Source: Bacillus sp. ISL-34 (GTDB lineage Bacteria > Bacillota > Bacilli > Bacillales > DSM-1321). From it: a DNA stretch of 64,000 nt. Made by a program: the position numbers and the translations under genes. Shown in pieces: positions 54,051-63,305 of the stretch (positions are counted from its first letter, which is position 1; each line of letters opens with the position of its first letter). The DNA is taken from contig NZ_JAGGQJ010000003.1 of NCBI RefSeq assembly GCF_018613325.1, positions 1-64,000 of the forward strand, written 5' to 3'. The notes beneath the pieces are model-generated. The model searched no databases. It was not told the origin of the DNA and saw only the letters and a list, made by a program, of their open reading frames with translations.

Positions 54051-54701
54051 TTAATTTGATGCTTTTTGATACAGCTTATTATCCACGATATACTGATAAC
54101 ACTGATCAGGCAGTAAATATCTTGGTTCCCCGCCCATCGCGAATTCATCCCTTATATATGTAGAACTGATTTCCATGGAAAGACCTTTATCGATAAGGTG
54201 AAATGTATTGCCATCATCATAATTCCTTAGCAATGGACTTTTGGATATGATTTTCAGCATATCGATCCCATCCCGTGCCATGACGATGAATTTATGATTC
54301 GCAATCAATTTTTCCCTGAATTTCCATCTTAAGTGTACCGGTAACTCCTGATTATCAATATCTTCAAGTAAATCTGCACCCATTATGAAATAAACTTCGT
54401 CGTTTGGGAATCGTGATTTAAAATATTCCATCGTATACCAAGTATATTGTTTACTCGTTCCGGCTCGTTCATTAATTTCATAATCACTGACTTCGAATAG
54501 CGGGTTCCCCCCTATTGCCAGCTTGAGCATTTCCCAACGGTGATCATTGCTCGTTTTCATCTGTTTATCGATACGGCCATTTGAGCAAGGTAAAAAAATC
54601 ACCTTATCCAGCTTAGCACGATGCGCAATGGTGGATGCTGTCCATAAATGCACATTCGTGACTGGATCGAAGGAAGATCCATAAACTCCAATTTTGCCCA
54701 T
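54051..54701 (-). CDS. nicotinate(-amide) nucleotide adenylyltransferase-like protein
   Basis: A 216-aa nucleotidyltransferase. The start GVYGSSFDPVTNVHLWTAST carries the NTP-binding loop, but the usual P-x-(H/T)-x-G-H reads PVTNVH, so the glycine is Val. The C-terminal ISSTYIRDEF is the NadD-type ISSTxIR motif. It would form NAD or deamido-NAD from the mononucleotide, if active. It lies 16 bases after the true kynB stop with its own GGGGG site, so it is the last gene of the kyn operon and probably not the housekeeping nadD. Confidence 0.8.
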   Translation of the reverse strand: MGKIGVYGSSFDPVTNVHLWTASTIAHRAKLDKVIFLPCSNGRIDKQMKTSNDHRWEMLKLAIGGNPLFEVSDYEINERAGTSKQYTWYTMEYFKSRFPNDEVYFIMGADLLEDIDNQELPVHLRWKFREKLIANHKFIVMARDGIDMLKIISKSPLLRNYDDGNTFHLIDKGLSMEISSTYIRDEFAMGGEPRYLLPDQCYQYIVDNKLYQKASN

Positions 54702-54717
54702 CCTAATATCCCCCTCA

Positions 54718-55343
54718 TCAGCCTTTCTTTTTCACCACGGCCCTGACCGGGCTCCCGTCCCCGGCTTCTAATGCAAGCGGCAATGCAGCCAAATCGTACA
54801 GCCCAGGCTCCAGTCCATCAAGGACCAGCCCTTCGAGGATAGTAATCCCACAGCCTGACAGTGCATTGTGGGCAGGCAATTCTTTGCTGTCGAGACAGTC
54901 GACGGAAGGTAAATCAAGCCCAAGGAGCCTAACCCCTTATTTGCAAGGAAGGGGGCTAAATCTGGTTCAATCGGTGGAATCCATTCCGGAAAAAGGCTGA
55001 GGTCCTTCCATTGACCTGTTGCCAGCAGCAACCGCCGGACCCCTGTCAATTCGATGCCTTCAAAGGCTTTAATGCCAATGCTTTCAGCTGCATCCACCTT
55101 TACTACGGTAGCAGTGCCAATATATAAATCAAGATCAAGTTCGGTGATTTTTTTTCCATTGTCATCAAAATGATAGGGAGCATCAATATGAGTCCCTAAA
55201 TGGGTACTCATCCGGATTTCCCCCACATTGACAGCTGACCCTTCAGCCATTGATGAATTCAGCTGATAAGAATATTGCGTATCTCCTGGCCAATAAGGCG
55301 TATTTTCATTCAGGCGCTGAGAAATATCTAACCATTGATTCAT
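54718..55343 (-). pseudogene. kynB: kynurenine formamidase, frameshifted
   Basis: KynB hydrolyses N-formylkynurenine. The metal motif HLGTHIDAPYHFD is intact. About codon 136, at a GGGG run (54933-54936), one base is missing: the frame read from the start drifts into LGSLGLIYLPSTV and stops at 54768 after 191 aa. In the next frame the proper end continues (RLLGLDLPSVDCLDSKELPA ... DGSPVRAVVKKKG) to 54718, giving the usual 208 aa. The GGAGGGGG site before ATG 55343 is intact. This is either a recent mutation or a sequencing error in a homopolymer. Confidence 0.88.
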
Positions 55344-55366
55344 GTATTTCCCCCTCCAGTCAAAGC

Positions 55367-56212
55367 TTAAAGTTTGGTCCTTAATGTCCAAAGCTCAGGA
55401 AAAAATGGCTGTTTGACCACTTTCTTCAGATAACTTACACCGGACGATCCGCCAGTTCCCTTTTTATTACCGATGATCCGTTCTACGGTGCTCATATGAT
55501 TGAATCTCCAGAATTGTTGTTGACTTCCAATATCAACGAGTTTTTCGGCCAACTCATACAAATCCCAGTAATTATTCACATCACGGTAAACGGTCAGCCA
55601 TGCATTTTCAACACTTGCATTTTCCTGATAAATTTCTGACCAATCCCTGTTCAAGACCGATTGATCAATGGGAAGCCCTCTTGCAGCCAATGCCCCTATA
55701 GCCGCATCATAAATACTAGGTTTATTCAAGGCTGACATCATCGATCCATAAAGATCGGGCTGATGACGGAAAACGGCCAATATGTGCGAATTCTTTTGAC
55801 CCAACGCAAATTCTATCAACCTATTCTGAAATGATTGAAACCCTGAAGAGTTTCCTAGTTTCTCCCGGAATTCCATATAATCGGATGGCGTCAAGGTCGA
55901 AAGCACATTCCAGGATTGAACTAGTTGCTGTTGGATCCTGGCCACTCTGGATAGCATCTTAAAGGAAGGCTCCAAACGTCCTGCCTCAATATGGTCGGTA
56001 GCCGCAGTCAATTCATGGAGGATCAATTTCATCCATAATTCACTTGTTTGGTGAATGATGATGAACAGCATTTCATCGTGATGGCCGGAAAGCCGATGCT
56101 GACTTGATAATATTTGATTTATATGCAGGTAGTCCCCATAGGACATATCCTTTTCAAAATCAGTTACCATACTTTCTTCCAAACGATGTTCATCTCTTGG
56201 ACCCTTATCCAT
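55367..56212 (-). CDS. kynA: tryptophan 2,3-dioxygenase
   Basis: A heme enzyme of 281 aa that opens the indole ring of tryptophan to N-formylkynurenine. The heme His and substrate loop are in [35 protein letters not shown] and [11 protein letters not shown] line the active site. ATG 56212 follows GAGGGATAGT. It lies 17 bases after the permease and 23 before kynB. Confidence 0.96.
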   Translation of the reverse strand: MDKGPRDEHRLEESMVTDFEKDMSYGDYLHINQILSSQHRLSGHHDEMLFIIIHQTSELWMKLILHELTAATDHIEAGRLEPSFKMLSRVARIQQQLVQSWNVLSTLTPSDYMEFREKLGNSSGFQSFQNRLIEFALGQKNSHILAVFRHQPDLYGSMMSALNKPSIYDAAIGALAARGLPIDQSVLNRDWSEIYQENASVENAWLTVYRDVNNYWDLYELAEKLVDIGSQQQFWRFNHMSTVERIIGNKKGTGGSSGVSYLKKVVKQPFFPELWTLRTKL

Positions 56213-56229
56213 ACTATCCCTCTTTCCCT

Positions 56230-57579
56230 TTACTTTCTTTTGATTTTCGACATCAATAAATAAACGATGCAAAGAAAGATCAGCCAAGGAACCCCGAACT
56301 GGAGCACGATTTTAAATGGGCCAGTGAACCAGGTAGATACCGTCAAAGCAAACAAAAGAAATGCACCAAGAATCGTCAGGTATGGAAATCCATACATTTT
56401 AACCGGTAATTTGCGGCCCCCTGATTTCTCCCACCTCTTCCTGAAATATAAATGGGAAATGAACACCATGAACCAGGTTAAAATGGCTCCGAACATCGAT
56501 ATCCCCATCATGAATGCATATGAAGTCTCCGGAAGCAGGACCTTTACCCCTGCAGCAAGAAATATTCCTAAAGTGGATATGAGAAGTGCCCTTACCGGGA
56601 CACCTTTCCTGCTCACTTTTTGAAATAGGGCTGGAGCCTGCTGTTGTTCGGATAATGAAAATATCATTCTGGTGGAGGCATATAATTGACTATTCATTGC
56701 AGATAAAGCAGCGGTTAAAATAATGAAATTCATTATCCCCGATGCCCCCGGAACATTCAGGATTTCCATTACCTTAACAAATGGGCTTTTATCAATACCG
56801 GCAGATTGCCAGGGAACAATCATTAACATGATCCCGATTGTCAGTACATAAAAAGTGGCAAGCCTGAAGACAGTTGCCTTCAAAGCTTTAGGGACGGCTA
56901 TATCCGGGTCCTTTGCTTCTCCCGCCGTCACCGCAATCAACTCAGTTCCTAAAAAGCTGAAGAGCGAAATGAATATGGCGACCCAGAGCCCCCAAAACCC
57001 GAAAGGCATAAAACCTCCATCATTGGCATAGTTCTCTACACCGATCCCGCTTGAAGGTTCGGCGCCAATCACCACATAGGCGCCCAGTAGAATGAATATG
57101 ACAATGGCGCTTATTTTGATCATTGAAAATACATACTCAAAATTCCCGAATGTATTGACACTTGTCGCATTTACATAAATTAGCAGTGCAGCAAAAAGGA
57201 AAATCCAAACGCTTCCAGGTACAGCCGGGAACCAATATTTCATATAAACAGCGATGGCACTCACTTCGACACCAATGGCAAGGACATTCGCTATCCAATA
57301 TGAATATCTCACAACAAAACCCGCAAATGGACTTATATATTTTTCAGCAATGGTTCCAAAGGATCCCGATGTTGGATAGGCTACAGTCATTTCCGCCAAA
57401 CAGCCCATCAGCAGAAGGACAATGAATGCACCTATTGCATAGCTGATAAGTACACTTGGACCTGCCGTTGAAATCGCAAGGCCGCTCCCCAAAAATAGCC
57501 CGGTGCCAATTGCACATCCCATTGCTATCATAGTGATTTGATTCGATGATAATTCACGATGCAGCTTATTTTTCTCCAT
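56230..57579 (-). CDS. amino acid permease (APC/AAT family), probably for tryptophan
   Basis: A 449-aa transporter with about 12 helices. It starts [20 protein letters not shown] and carries GTGLFLGSG, both typical of the AAT branch (GabP/AroP/RocE type). It sits between kynU and kynA, 14 and 17 bases away, so uptake of tryptophan or kynurenine is the likely role, by context. Confidence 0.88.
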   Translation of the reverse strand: MEKNKLHRELSSNQITMIAMGCAIGTGLFLGSGLAISTAGPSVLISYAIGAFIVLLLMGCLAEMTVAYPTSGSFGTIAEKYISPFAGFVVRYSYWIANVLAIGVEVSAIAVYMKYWFPAVPGSVWIFLFAALLIYVNATSVNTFGNFEYVFSMIKISAIVIFILLGAYVVIGAEPSSGIGVENYANDGGFMPFGFWGLWVAIFISLFSFLGTELIAVTAGEAKDPDIAVPKALKATVFRLATFYVLTIGIMLMIVPWQSAGIDKSPFVKVMEILNVPGASGIMNFIILTAALSAMNSQLYASTRMIFSLSEQQQAPALFQKVSRKGVPVRALLISTLGIFLAAGVKVLLPETSYAFMMGISMFGAILTWFMVFISHLYFRKRWEKSGGRKLPVKMYGFPYLTILGAFLLFALTVSTWFTGPFKIVLQFGVPWLIFLCIVYLLMSKIKRK

Positions 57580-57593
57580 ATGTTGCTCCCATT

Positions 57594-58916
57594 CTAGGCA
57601 ATGATTCCCCTTTTATTTTCATAGTTTTCATATAATCTGCCGTCCATGATCTTCTTAAGCACCTGTACCGTTTCATAGACTTCCTGAAAAGAGGTGTAAA
57701 GGGCAACAGGTGCTAAACGAATCATATTCGGTTCACGATAATCGGGTATGACGGCCTCTTGTTTCAATGCTTTACATATTCTCGCAGATTCTGGATGTTC
57801 AAGGATGATATGACCGCCCCTTTTCGCTTCATGCCTTGGGCTCCCGATTTCGAATCCATATCCCGTTAATTCCGATTTTAATAAATCCATAAGATATTGA
57901 GTCAGCCTCAAGGATTTCTTCCGGACTTGTTCTATCCCCGCTTCCGCAAACATTTCAAGCGAGCCTAAAAGGGGAGCCATGCTTAATATATGGGGAGTTC
58001 CAATCTGGAAGGCACCTGCCGAATTTGCCTGGGTAAAGGTATGTTCCATATCGAACTGCTTATCTTTCCTTGAGCCAAACCACCCAGCCAACCCGGGCTT
58101 CCTTGCAAAATGCTTACGGTTCACATATAACCCCGCTACACAACCTGGCCCGCCATTCAAATGCTTATAGTTACACCAAAACGCGAAATCCACTTCCCAG
58201 TTGTCAAACAAATGCGGAACGGCACCAACGGAATGACAGGCATCGAATCCTATCACGATTCCACGTGCATGCGCTTCCTTTGTTAACCTCTCCATATCAA
58301 GGATCTGACCGCTTCGATATAAAACCGTCGGAAGTACAATCAACGCTATTTCCTCGTTCATCTTAGCAATGATGTCATCTTCTTCAAGGAATTTACCATC
58401 TCGGCTTTTCACCTGAACCAAGTGTGCCGAAGGATCAAGCCCATGCAAAAGGAGCTGGCTTTGAAGTGCATAGATATCACTCGGGAAGGTTAGTTCATCC
58501 GCCAAAATCTTATTCCTGCCAGCTCTCGGTTCAAAAAAAGTGGCCGCAAGCTGATGCAGATTAGCTGTAGTTGACCCTCCCATTATCACTTCATCCCCTG
58601 AAGCACCTACCAGCGGGGCACTCAATTCACCCAATCTCTCAGAAAAGTAAAACCAGGGCTCTGTACCCTCCGTCCAGCCGTCTATTCCATACTTTTTCCA
58701 ATCTTCCAATGACTTCATTAAACTTTTCTCAGCCCGCTTCGATAAAAGTCCCAATGAGTTCCCATCCATATAAATCATCCCGGGGTTCAAGTAGAACTCC
58801 TCTCTGTAAGCAACTAATGGATCTTCCTGATCCAAAGTTTTCGCATACTCTTTCGTTGACATGAAATTATTGATATCGTTGTTCTCCCCGTTTTCTTCCA
58901 ATCCACTATTTTTCAC
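57594..58916 (-). CDS. kynU: kynureninase
   Basis: A PLP enzyme of 440 aa that splits kynurenine to anthranilate and alanine. The PLP lysine is in [43 protein letters not shown] and [16 protein letters not shown] are family blocks. I start at GTG 58916, which overlaps the esterase stop as GTGA with TAGGG 8 bases upstream. The first conserved Met (58862) has no nearby site. Length is slightly above the usual 428. Confidence 0.94.
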   Translation of the reverse strand: MKNSGLEENGENNDINNFMSTKEYAKTLDQEDPLVAYREEFYLNPGMIYMDGNSLGLLSKRAEKSLMKSLEDWKKYGIDGWTEGTEPWFYFSERLGELSAPLVGASGDEVIMGGSTTANLHQLAATFFEPRAGRNKILADELTFPSDIYALQSQLLLHGLDPSAHLVQVKSRDGKFLEEDDIIAKMNEEIALIVLPTVLYRSGQILDMERLTKEAHARGIVIGFDACHSVGAVPHLFDNWEVDFAFWCNYKHLNGGPGCVAGLYVNRKHFARKPGLAGWFGSRKDKQFDMEHTFTQANSAGAFQIGTPHILSMAPLLGSLEMFAEAGIEQVRKKSLRLTQYLMDLLKSELTGYGFEIGSPRHEAKRGGHIILEHPESARICKALKQEAVIPDYREPNMIRLAPVALYTSFQEVYETVQVLKKIMDGRLYENYENKRGIIA

Positions 58917-60427
58917 TTGTAAATCCCTACCCCTTTCCATGCCAACCTTATCATTCTGTCAGGATCTTTTTCAATATAATCCTTTTTATCAAAAATCATT
59001 GTGTAGTGATTTCTTTCATCATATTTCGGCCAGATTTCGCCTTCCGGGGGATTGGGGTTTCCATGTTTCGCAAAGTTGACCCAATGGCCCTGCATTCTAT
59101 GGGAAACCTTTAGGGCAGCTGGCCTTGAACCATATGAAGTAATCCGTTTCCCAAATGCCGAGTCGAAAGTCTGAAAGGCAAAAGGAATTTCCATGCCATG
59201 CGTCGCCCCTAATTTACTTATGCGCATTGCCGCCGTTTTATAATCAAAACGGTACATCCATGTTTTTTCAAAGCGGCTGTATGCCTCCGCATACCAAACC
59301 GAGGGAATATGGAAGGTCGCATCACGGCCAATGCCAAGCACAGCTTTTTTTTCTGGGTAGTTTATATAAGCATTCGTAATTCGCTCTTTCGCCTCTGGAT
59401 CAGTGTTTTCGAACATTTTATGAATCATCGCCGCATTAGTTGGGATTAATGGGGGATCCATCTGATCGAATAACGTCGCTTCGTCCCTATTGGTTCCGAT
59501 AAGCAAGGGTATTCCCTTTGCTTTTCCGGATCGAATCGAATCTAATGGATAATCGGGCAGGAAGTCACCATCTACGACAGGTCCAAATGATAGTGAGCCC
59601 GGCATGGCCTGTGAATTTTCCTGTAAGAGTTGGTAGGAGGCCGCGACAATCTCTTGAACCGGAAATGTTTTTTAGCGGTGGACTTCCTCCTTTCCAATGC
59701 CCAATATATCCAGGAACCTTTCACTGAATTGGCGCGCAAATCCTTTTCCGTAAACAGATGTCGGAGCGGGACTTTCCGCAATGGCCTGTTTAAAAAGACC
59801 TCTCGCTGAAGGAACGGTAAGTAAAGTCGTCACCGCATTGCCACCAGCTGATTCACCAAATATCGTAACATTATCAGGGGCGCCGCCAAACGCTTCTATA
59901 TTCTCTTTAACCCATTTCAGAGCCGTAACTTGATCACGTAAACCTAAATTGGTTTCAAATATTTCCCCATCACCTGCCAACTCGGAAAAATCCAGATATC
60001 CCAGCGCCCCCAGCCTATAGTTGATGCTTACTACGACTACATCTCCATTCTTAGCCAGTAAATGTCCATTGTACATATCAAGGGATCCAGCTCCCGTTAT
60101 ATATGCCCCTCCAGGAATCCACACCATGACCGGGCGTTTTTTATCATCGGCTCTAGGCGACCAAATATTCAGGAACAAGCAATCCTCATCCATTTTTTCA
60201 TTTCCGGCCATTCCTGTCCTTACCGCCCGATCCATCGGCTGCGGGGGAATCGGACCAAAATCCACTGCATCCATGACACCGCTCCACTTATCAACTGGCT
60301 CCGGTGAGCGGAAACGCAGACCCCCAATCGGCGCTTTCGCATACCTGACTCCACGCCAAACGCATATATCGTTTTCCATAGCACCTTGAAGATGTCCTTT
60401 TACCGTCGTAACTATTGATCCAATCAT
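58913..60427 (-). pseudogene. carboxylesterase type B interrupted by an in-frame stop
   Basis: The reading frame from 60427 runs 251 codons, meets TAA (59672-59674, after GKEEVHR) and continues in the same frame as KTFPVQEIVAASYQLLQENS to 58913. Read through, it is 504 codons, the usual size of the PnbA-like family. All triad parts exist: Ser in FGESAGG (first part), Glu in GTNRDEATL and His in GATHGMEIPF (second part). TTA to TAA would explain the stop. It is the first gene of the kyn operon and is coupled to kynU. Confidence 0.88.
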
Positions 60428-60608
60428 TCCCTTTCACCTCTTCATATAGTAGTAGATACTTAAGTTCTTCTTTTTCATTCCTTTATATCCTTCATCTTTA
60501 TTGAAAAAAGATCTACAGAGTCAGTTCATCCAAAATAAAGTACCCTATCGTATATAAAGTTTTCAGGTTATCCTCATGAGTTTGAAGTTTTCATTAAATG
60601 ACCAGTTA

Positions 60609-60640
60609 ACAAAAAAAGACCCAATCAGGTCTTTTTTTGT
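60609..60640. terminator. terminator behind the merR-like gene
   Basis: AAAAAAAGACC (60611-60621)/GGTCTTTTTTT (60628-60638) stem, usable both ways. Confidence 0.8.
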
Positions 60641-60657
60641 TGAACTTGGCAAAAAGC

Positions 60658-61071
60658 TTAGGCGAGCATGGCAATGATGCTCAATAAAGAGCTGCTCCGA
60701 ACGGAAAGCTGTTGTGCAGCATATGTTAATTGCTGTTCATCGAGCTGTTCCAGTAACGGCTTTAATTCAAGCAATTCATTCTCCAGCCCTTTAAGATTTG
60801 TGGATATCTTGTCCACCATCAAGAGCACTTGCTCAGAATCAACAGTGGTTTCAGAAAAGACTTGTAACCGCTCCTTGATTTCAGTCAACGGCATATTCTG
60901 TGCTTTATACCGATTAATCATCTGAAGACGAATTAAAGCATCTTCTGTGTAATATCGATATCTTGACCCAGTTTTTTCATAGTTGAGCATTCCTAATTGT
61001 GTGTAATAGTCAATGGTTCTTCTCGAAACATTCGCAACTTCAGCAAGCTGGCCAATCCGATATACATTCAC
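60658..61071 (-). CDS. MerR-family transcriptional regulator
   Basis: A 137-aa protein with an N-terminal winged helix (RIGQLAEVANVSRRTIDYYTQ, near residues 4-24; YRYYTEDALIRLQ) and a C-terminal coiled coil (about 75-120). It has no Cys pair for metal sensing; the ligand is unknown. GAAGGTGA sits 8 bases before GTG 61071, which I prefer to the GTG at 61083 overlapping that site. It lies between the kyn operon and sulP and could regulate either neighbour. Confidence 0.88.
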   Translation of the reverse strand: MNVYRIGQLAEVANVSRRTIDYYTQLGMLNYEKTGSRYRYYTEDALIRLQMINRYKAQNMPLTEIKERLQVFSETTVDSEQVLLMVDKISTNLKGLENELLELKPLLEQLDEQQLTYAAQQLSVRSSSLLSIIAMLA

Positions 61072-61153
61072 CCAGATAGTCACCTTCTTTTAAAATCTAC
61101 TGTTAACGATACTATAACATAACTATCCTAAAAGGTGACTTCGAGGATGAATA

Positions 61154-62761
61154 TTAGACTACTTTATCCGAATTGCCCCTCAACTGCTTCTTGGCAAAAT
61201 ACAGGGCATCTTCCTTCGATTTAAAAAAGTGCTGTTTTTCTATCTTATGATACAAACCAGTGCTGAGTAACAATTCCTTTGGTTGCTGCTGAATTCCGGA
61301 AATGATTAATTTCCCCTTATATTTTCCGATGCGATTAACAATCGCCAATAGTGCAGCCTCGGCTGAAGTGTCCATATATGTCACCCGGCGCATGCTTAAT
61401 ACCAACACTTTCGTCTTATTATCCAGGTTCTCCAATATCGATGACTCCAGGACATCTATCGAACCAAAGAAGAGGGGACCTTCCAAGTTATACACATTGA
61501 TCTTTGAATCCGAATTATCAACTGGAACAATCTCAGTAATCTTATGACTTCTTTCCCTAACCTTTAACGTATGGCTCATTTTTGCAATGAAGGTGATGAA
61601 TGCAATCAATAAGCCGATTCCCACTCCCATGATTAAATCAGTGAAGACCGTGACGAGGAAGGTGACTAGCAAAACCGCAGAATCCGCCGTCTTCGTTTTC
61701 AATACGTGAGCGAATTCCTTTCTTTCACTCATATTCCAGGCGACAAACATCAATATGGGCGCCATGCTAGCCAAAGGTATATGTGCTGCATATGGAGAAA
61801 GTACCAGCAAAACCAGCAGAACGACAATTCCGTGAATGACTCCGGACATCGGGGAGACTGCCCCGCTTTTTATATTGGTTGCTGTCCTGGCAATGGCACC
61901 TGTTGCAGGTATCCCGCCGAAGAATGGGGTCGCGATGTTCGCGATTCCTTGCCCAACCAATTCCTTATTACTATCATGCTTGGTTCCCCCCATGTTATCG
62001 GCCACGGTAGCGGATAACAATGACTCGACACCGCCTAACAAGGCAATCGTAAAAGCAACGGGAAGGAGTGTGATGATGACTTCCACTGAAAGCTCCGGCA
62101 CTTGGAATTCCGGAAAACCTTTCGGAATCGCTCCATACGTGGAACCAATCGTAGCCACCTTATCGGGAAATAAAAAGTAAGCTGCCATTGTGGATATTAG
62201 CAGACCCAGAAGCGGTCCTGGCACTCTAGGCAGAAGTCTAGGTGCGAGCAGTATGACGGCAAAACATATAATCGCAACAACCACACTATATATATTGATC
62301 GTGTCTGCTTTAATCACCAGTTCCTTCATGTTATCCAAGAACGCTTCATGTTTTTCCACTTTCATACCAAAGAAGTTGGCGATTTGCCCTGAAAAGATTA
62401 TTATCGCAATTCCTGTTGTAAATCCAATGATGACTGGACGGGGAATGAACTTCATCAAATTGCCTAACTTAAGAAGACCCATCAAGACTAACATTATTCC
62501 GGCTAAAAACCCGGCAATAAGCAGACTTTCATACCCATATTGCATGACGATTCCAAATAATAAAGGAACAAACGCCCCGGTTGGCCCTCCAATTTGATAT
62601 TTGGAGCCACCCAAAATCGATATGAGGATTCCAGCGATGATGGTCGTATATAACCCGTATATCGGTTCCACGCCTGAAGCAATTGCAAAAGCCAATCCTA
62701 AAGGAATGGCTACAACACCTACGACCAATCCTGCCGTTACGTCCTTTTGAAAACCCTTCAT
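61154..62761 (-). CDS. SulP-family anion (sulfate) permease with STAS domain
   Basis: A 535-aa transporter with 10-14 helices, beginning KDVTAGLVVGVVAIPLGLAF and containing GLYTTIIAG and SEFFGGIPATGAIARTATN-like GGIPATGAIARTATNIKSG. A STAS domain ends it (about 425-530, VLVLSMRRVTYMDTSAEAAL). SulP proteins carry sulfate, bicarbonate or other anions with H+ or Na+. The start at 62761 uses AAGGA 6 bases upstream; the longer frame from 62794 lacks a site. Confidence 0.92.
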   Translation of the reverse strand: MKGFQKDVTAGLVVGVVAIPLGLAFAIASGVEPIYGLYTTIIAGILISILGGSKYQIGGPTGAFVPLLFGIVMQYGYESLLIAGFLAGIMLVLMGLLKLGNLMKFIPRPVIIGFTTGIAIIIFSGQIANFFGMKVEKHEAFLDNMKELVIKADTINIYSVVVAIICFAVILLAPRLLPRVPGPLLGLLISTMAAYFLFPDKVATIGSTYGAIPKGFPEFQVPELSVEVIITLLPVAFTIALLGGVESLLSATVADNMGGTKHDSNKELVGQGIANIATPFFGGIPATGAIARTATNIKSGAVSPMSGVIHGIVVLLVLLVLSPYAAHIPLASMAPILMFVAWNMSERKEFAHVLKTKTADSAVLLVTFLVTVFTDLIMGVGIGLLIAFITFIAKMSHTLKVRERSHKITEIVPVDNSDSKINVYNLEGPLFFGSIDVLESSILENLDNKTKVLVLSMRRVTYMDTSAEAALLAIVNRIGKYKGKLIISGIQQQPKELLLSTGLYHKIEKQHFFKSKEDALYFAKKQLRGNSDKVV

Positions 62762-63235
62762 ATTATATCCTTGAAATCTAGAATCTTTTATCATCTTTTA
62801 AATCTCACATCCTTAGTCGTTTTTTAAGTCGGGATCTACCATCATCAGGAAAAATGACATTCTTTCATTTTTGAGGGAGTTGCTTGATCGAAATTAATCT
62901 AACTATTGTTGGGGATATTTTTCCAACGGGACAAACGATACGGAGGACTTTTCAAAGCTAAGAAATAATCGTCATATGTAATCTCCTTTTGTTAGGTTAT
63001 CTGACATGGTCTCGACCACGCTTCAACATTATACAGTAAAACGTAAAACTGTACATTGTTAGTAACGTTAACATTTGTTTACAACTTTTTGCATCTTTTT
63101 ACATTTACATTACAATTTGGGACCATACTTCCAGTCTGGTTAATTTGATGCCGGAGATTCAGACTACGAATCAGGAGGTTTGGACTTTGGACTAATTCCC
63201 CATACCGGAAACCTTGATTAATGACCAATAGAAAA
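62762..63235. other. sulP leader and intergenic region
   Basis: A minus-strand promoter-like TGTACA (63050-63055), 16 bases, TATAAT (63028-63033) would give a leader of about 260 bases. In it lie a short GTGGTC/GACCAT-type hairpin (63006-63018) and a 5-codon frame (ATG ACG ATT ATT TCT TAG, start near 62974) preceded by AAAGGAG. No further gene is seen. Confidence 0.4.
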
Positions 63236-63275
63236 AGCATGTTTTGAGAAAGATTGCTCAAAACATGCTCTAAAA
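63234..63275 (-). terminator. terminator of the GH1 glucosidase gene
   Basis: Perfect 13-bp stem AGCATGTTTTGAG (63236-63248)/CTCAAAACATGCT (63257-63269), T-rich after it on the minus strand. Confidence 0.85.
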
Positions 63276-63305
63276 AAACTCAAGGCTCCATATACACAAA
63301 ACCTC

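Noticed and set aside
54925..54945. Programmed ribosomal frameshift in kynB
   Set aside because: There is no canonical slippery heptamer with an obvious downstream stimulator at the G run; a deletion or sequencing error is simpler.
58913..59605. Second, separate esterase gene starting at 59605
   Set aside because: The frame is continuous with the upstream part apart from one stop codon. No ribosome binding site precedes that ATG, and the catalytic Ser is only in the upstream part.
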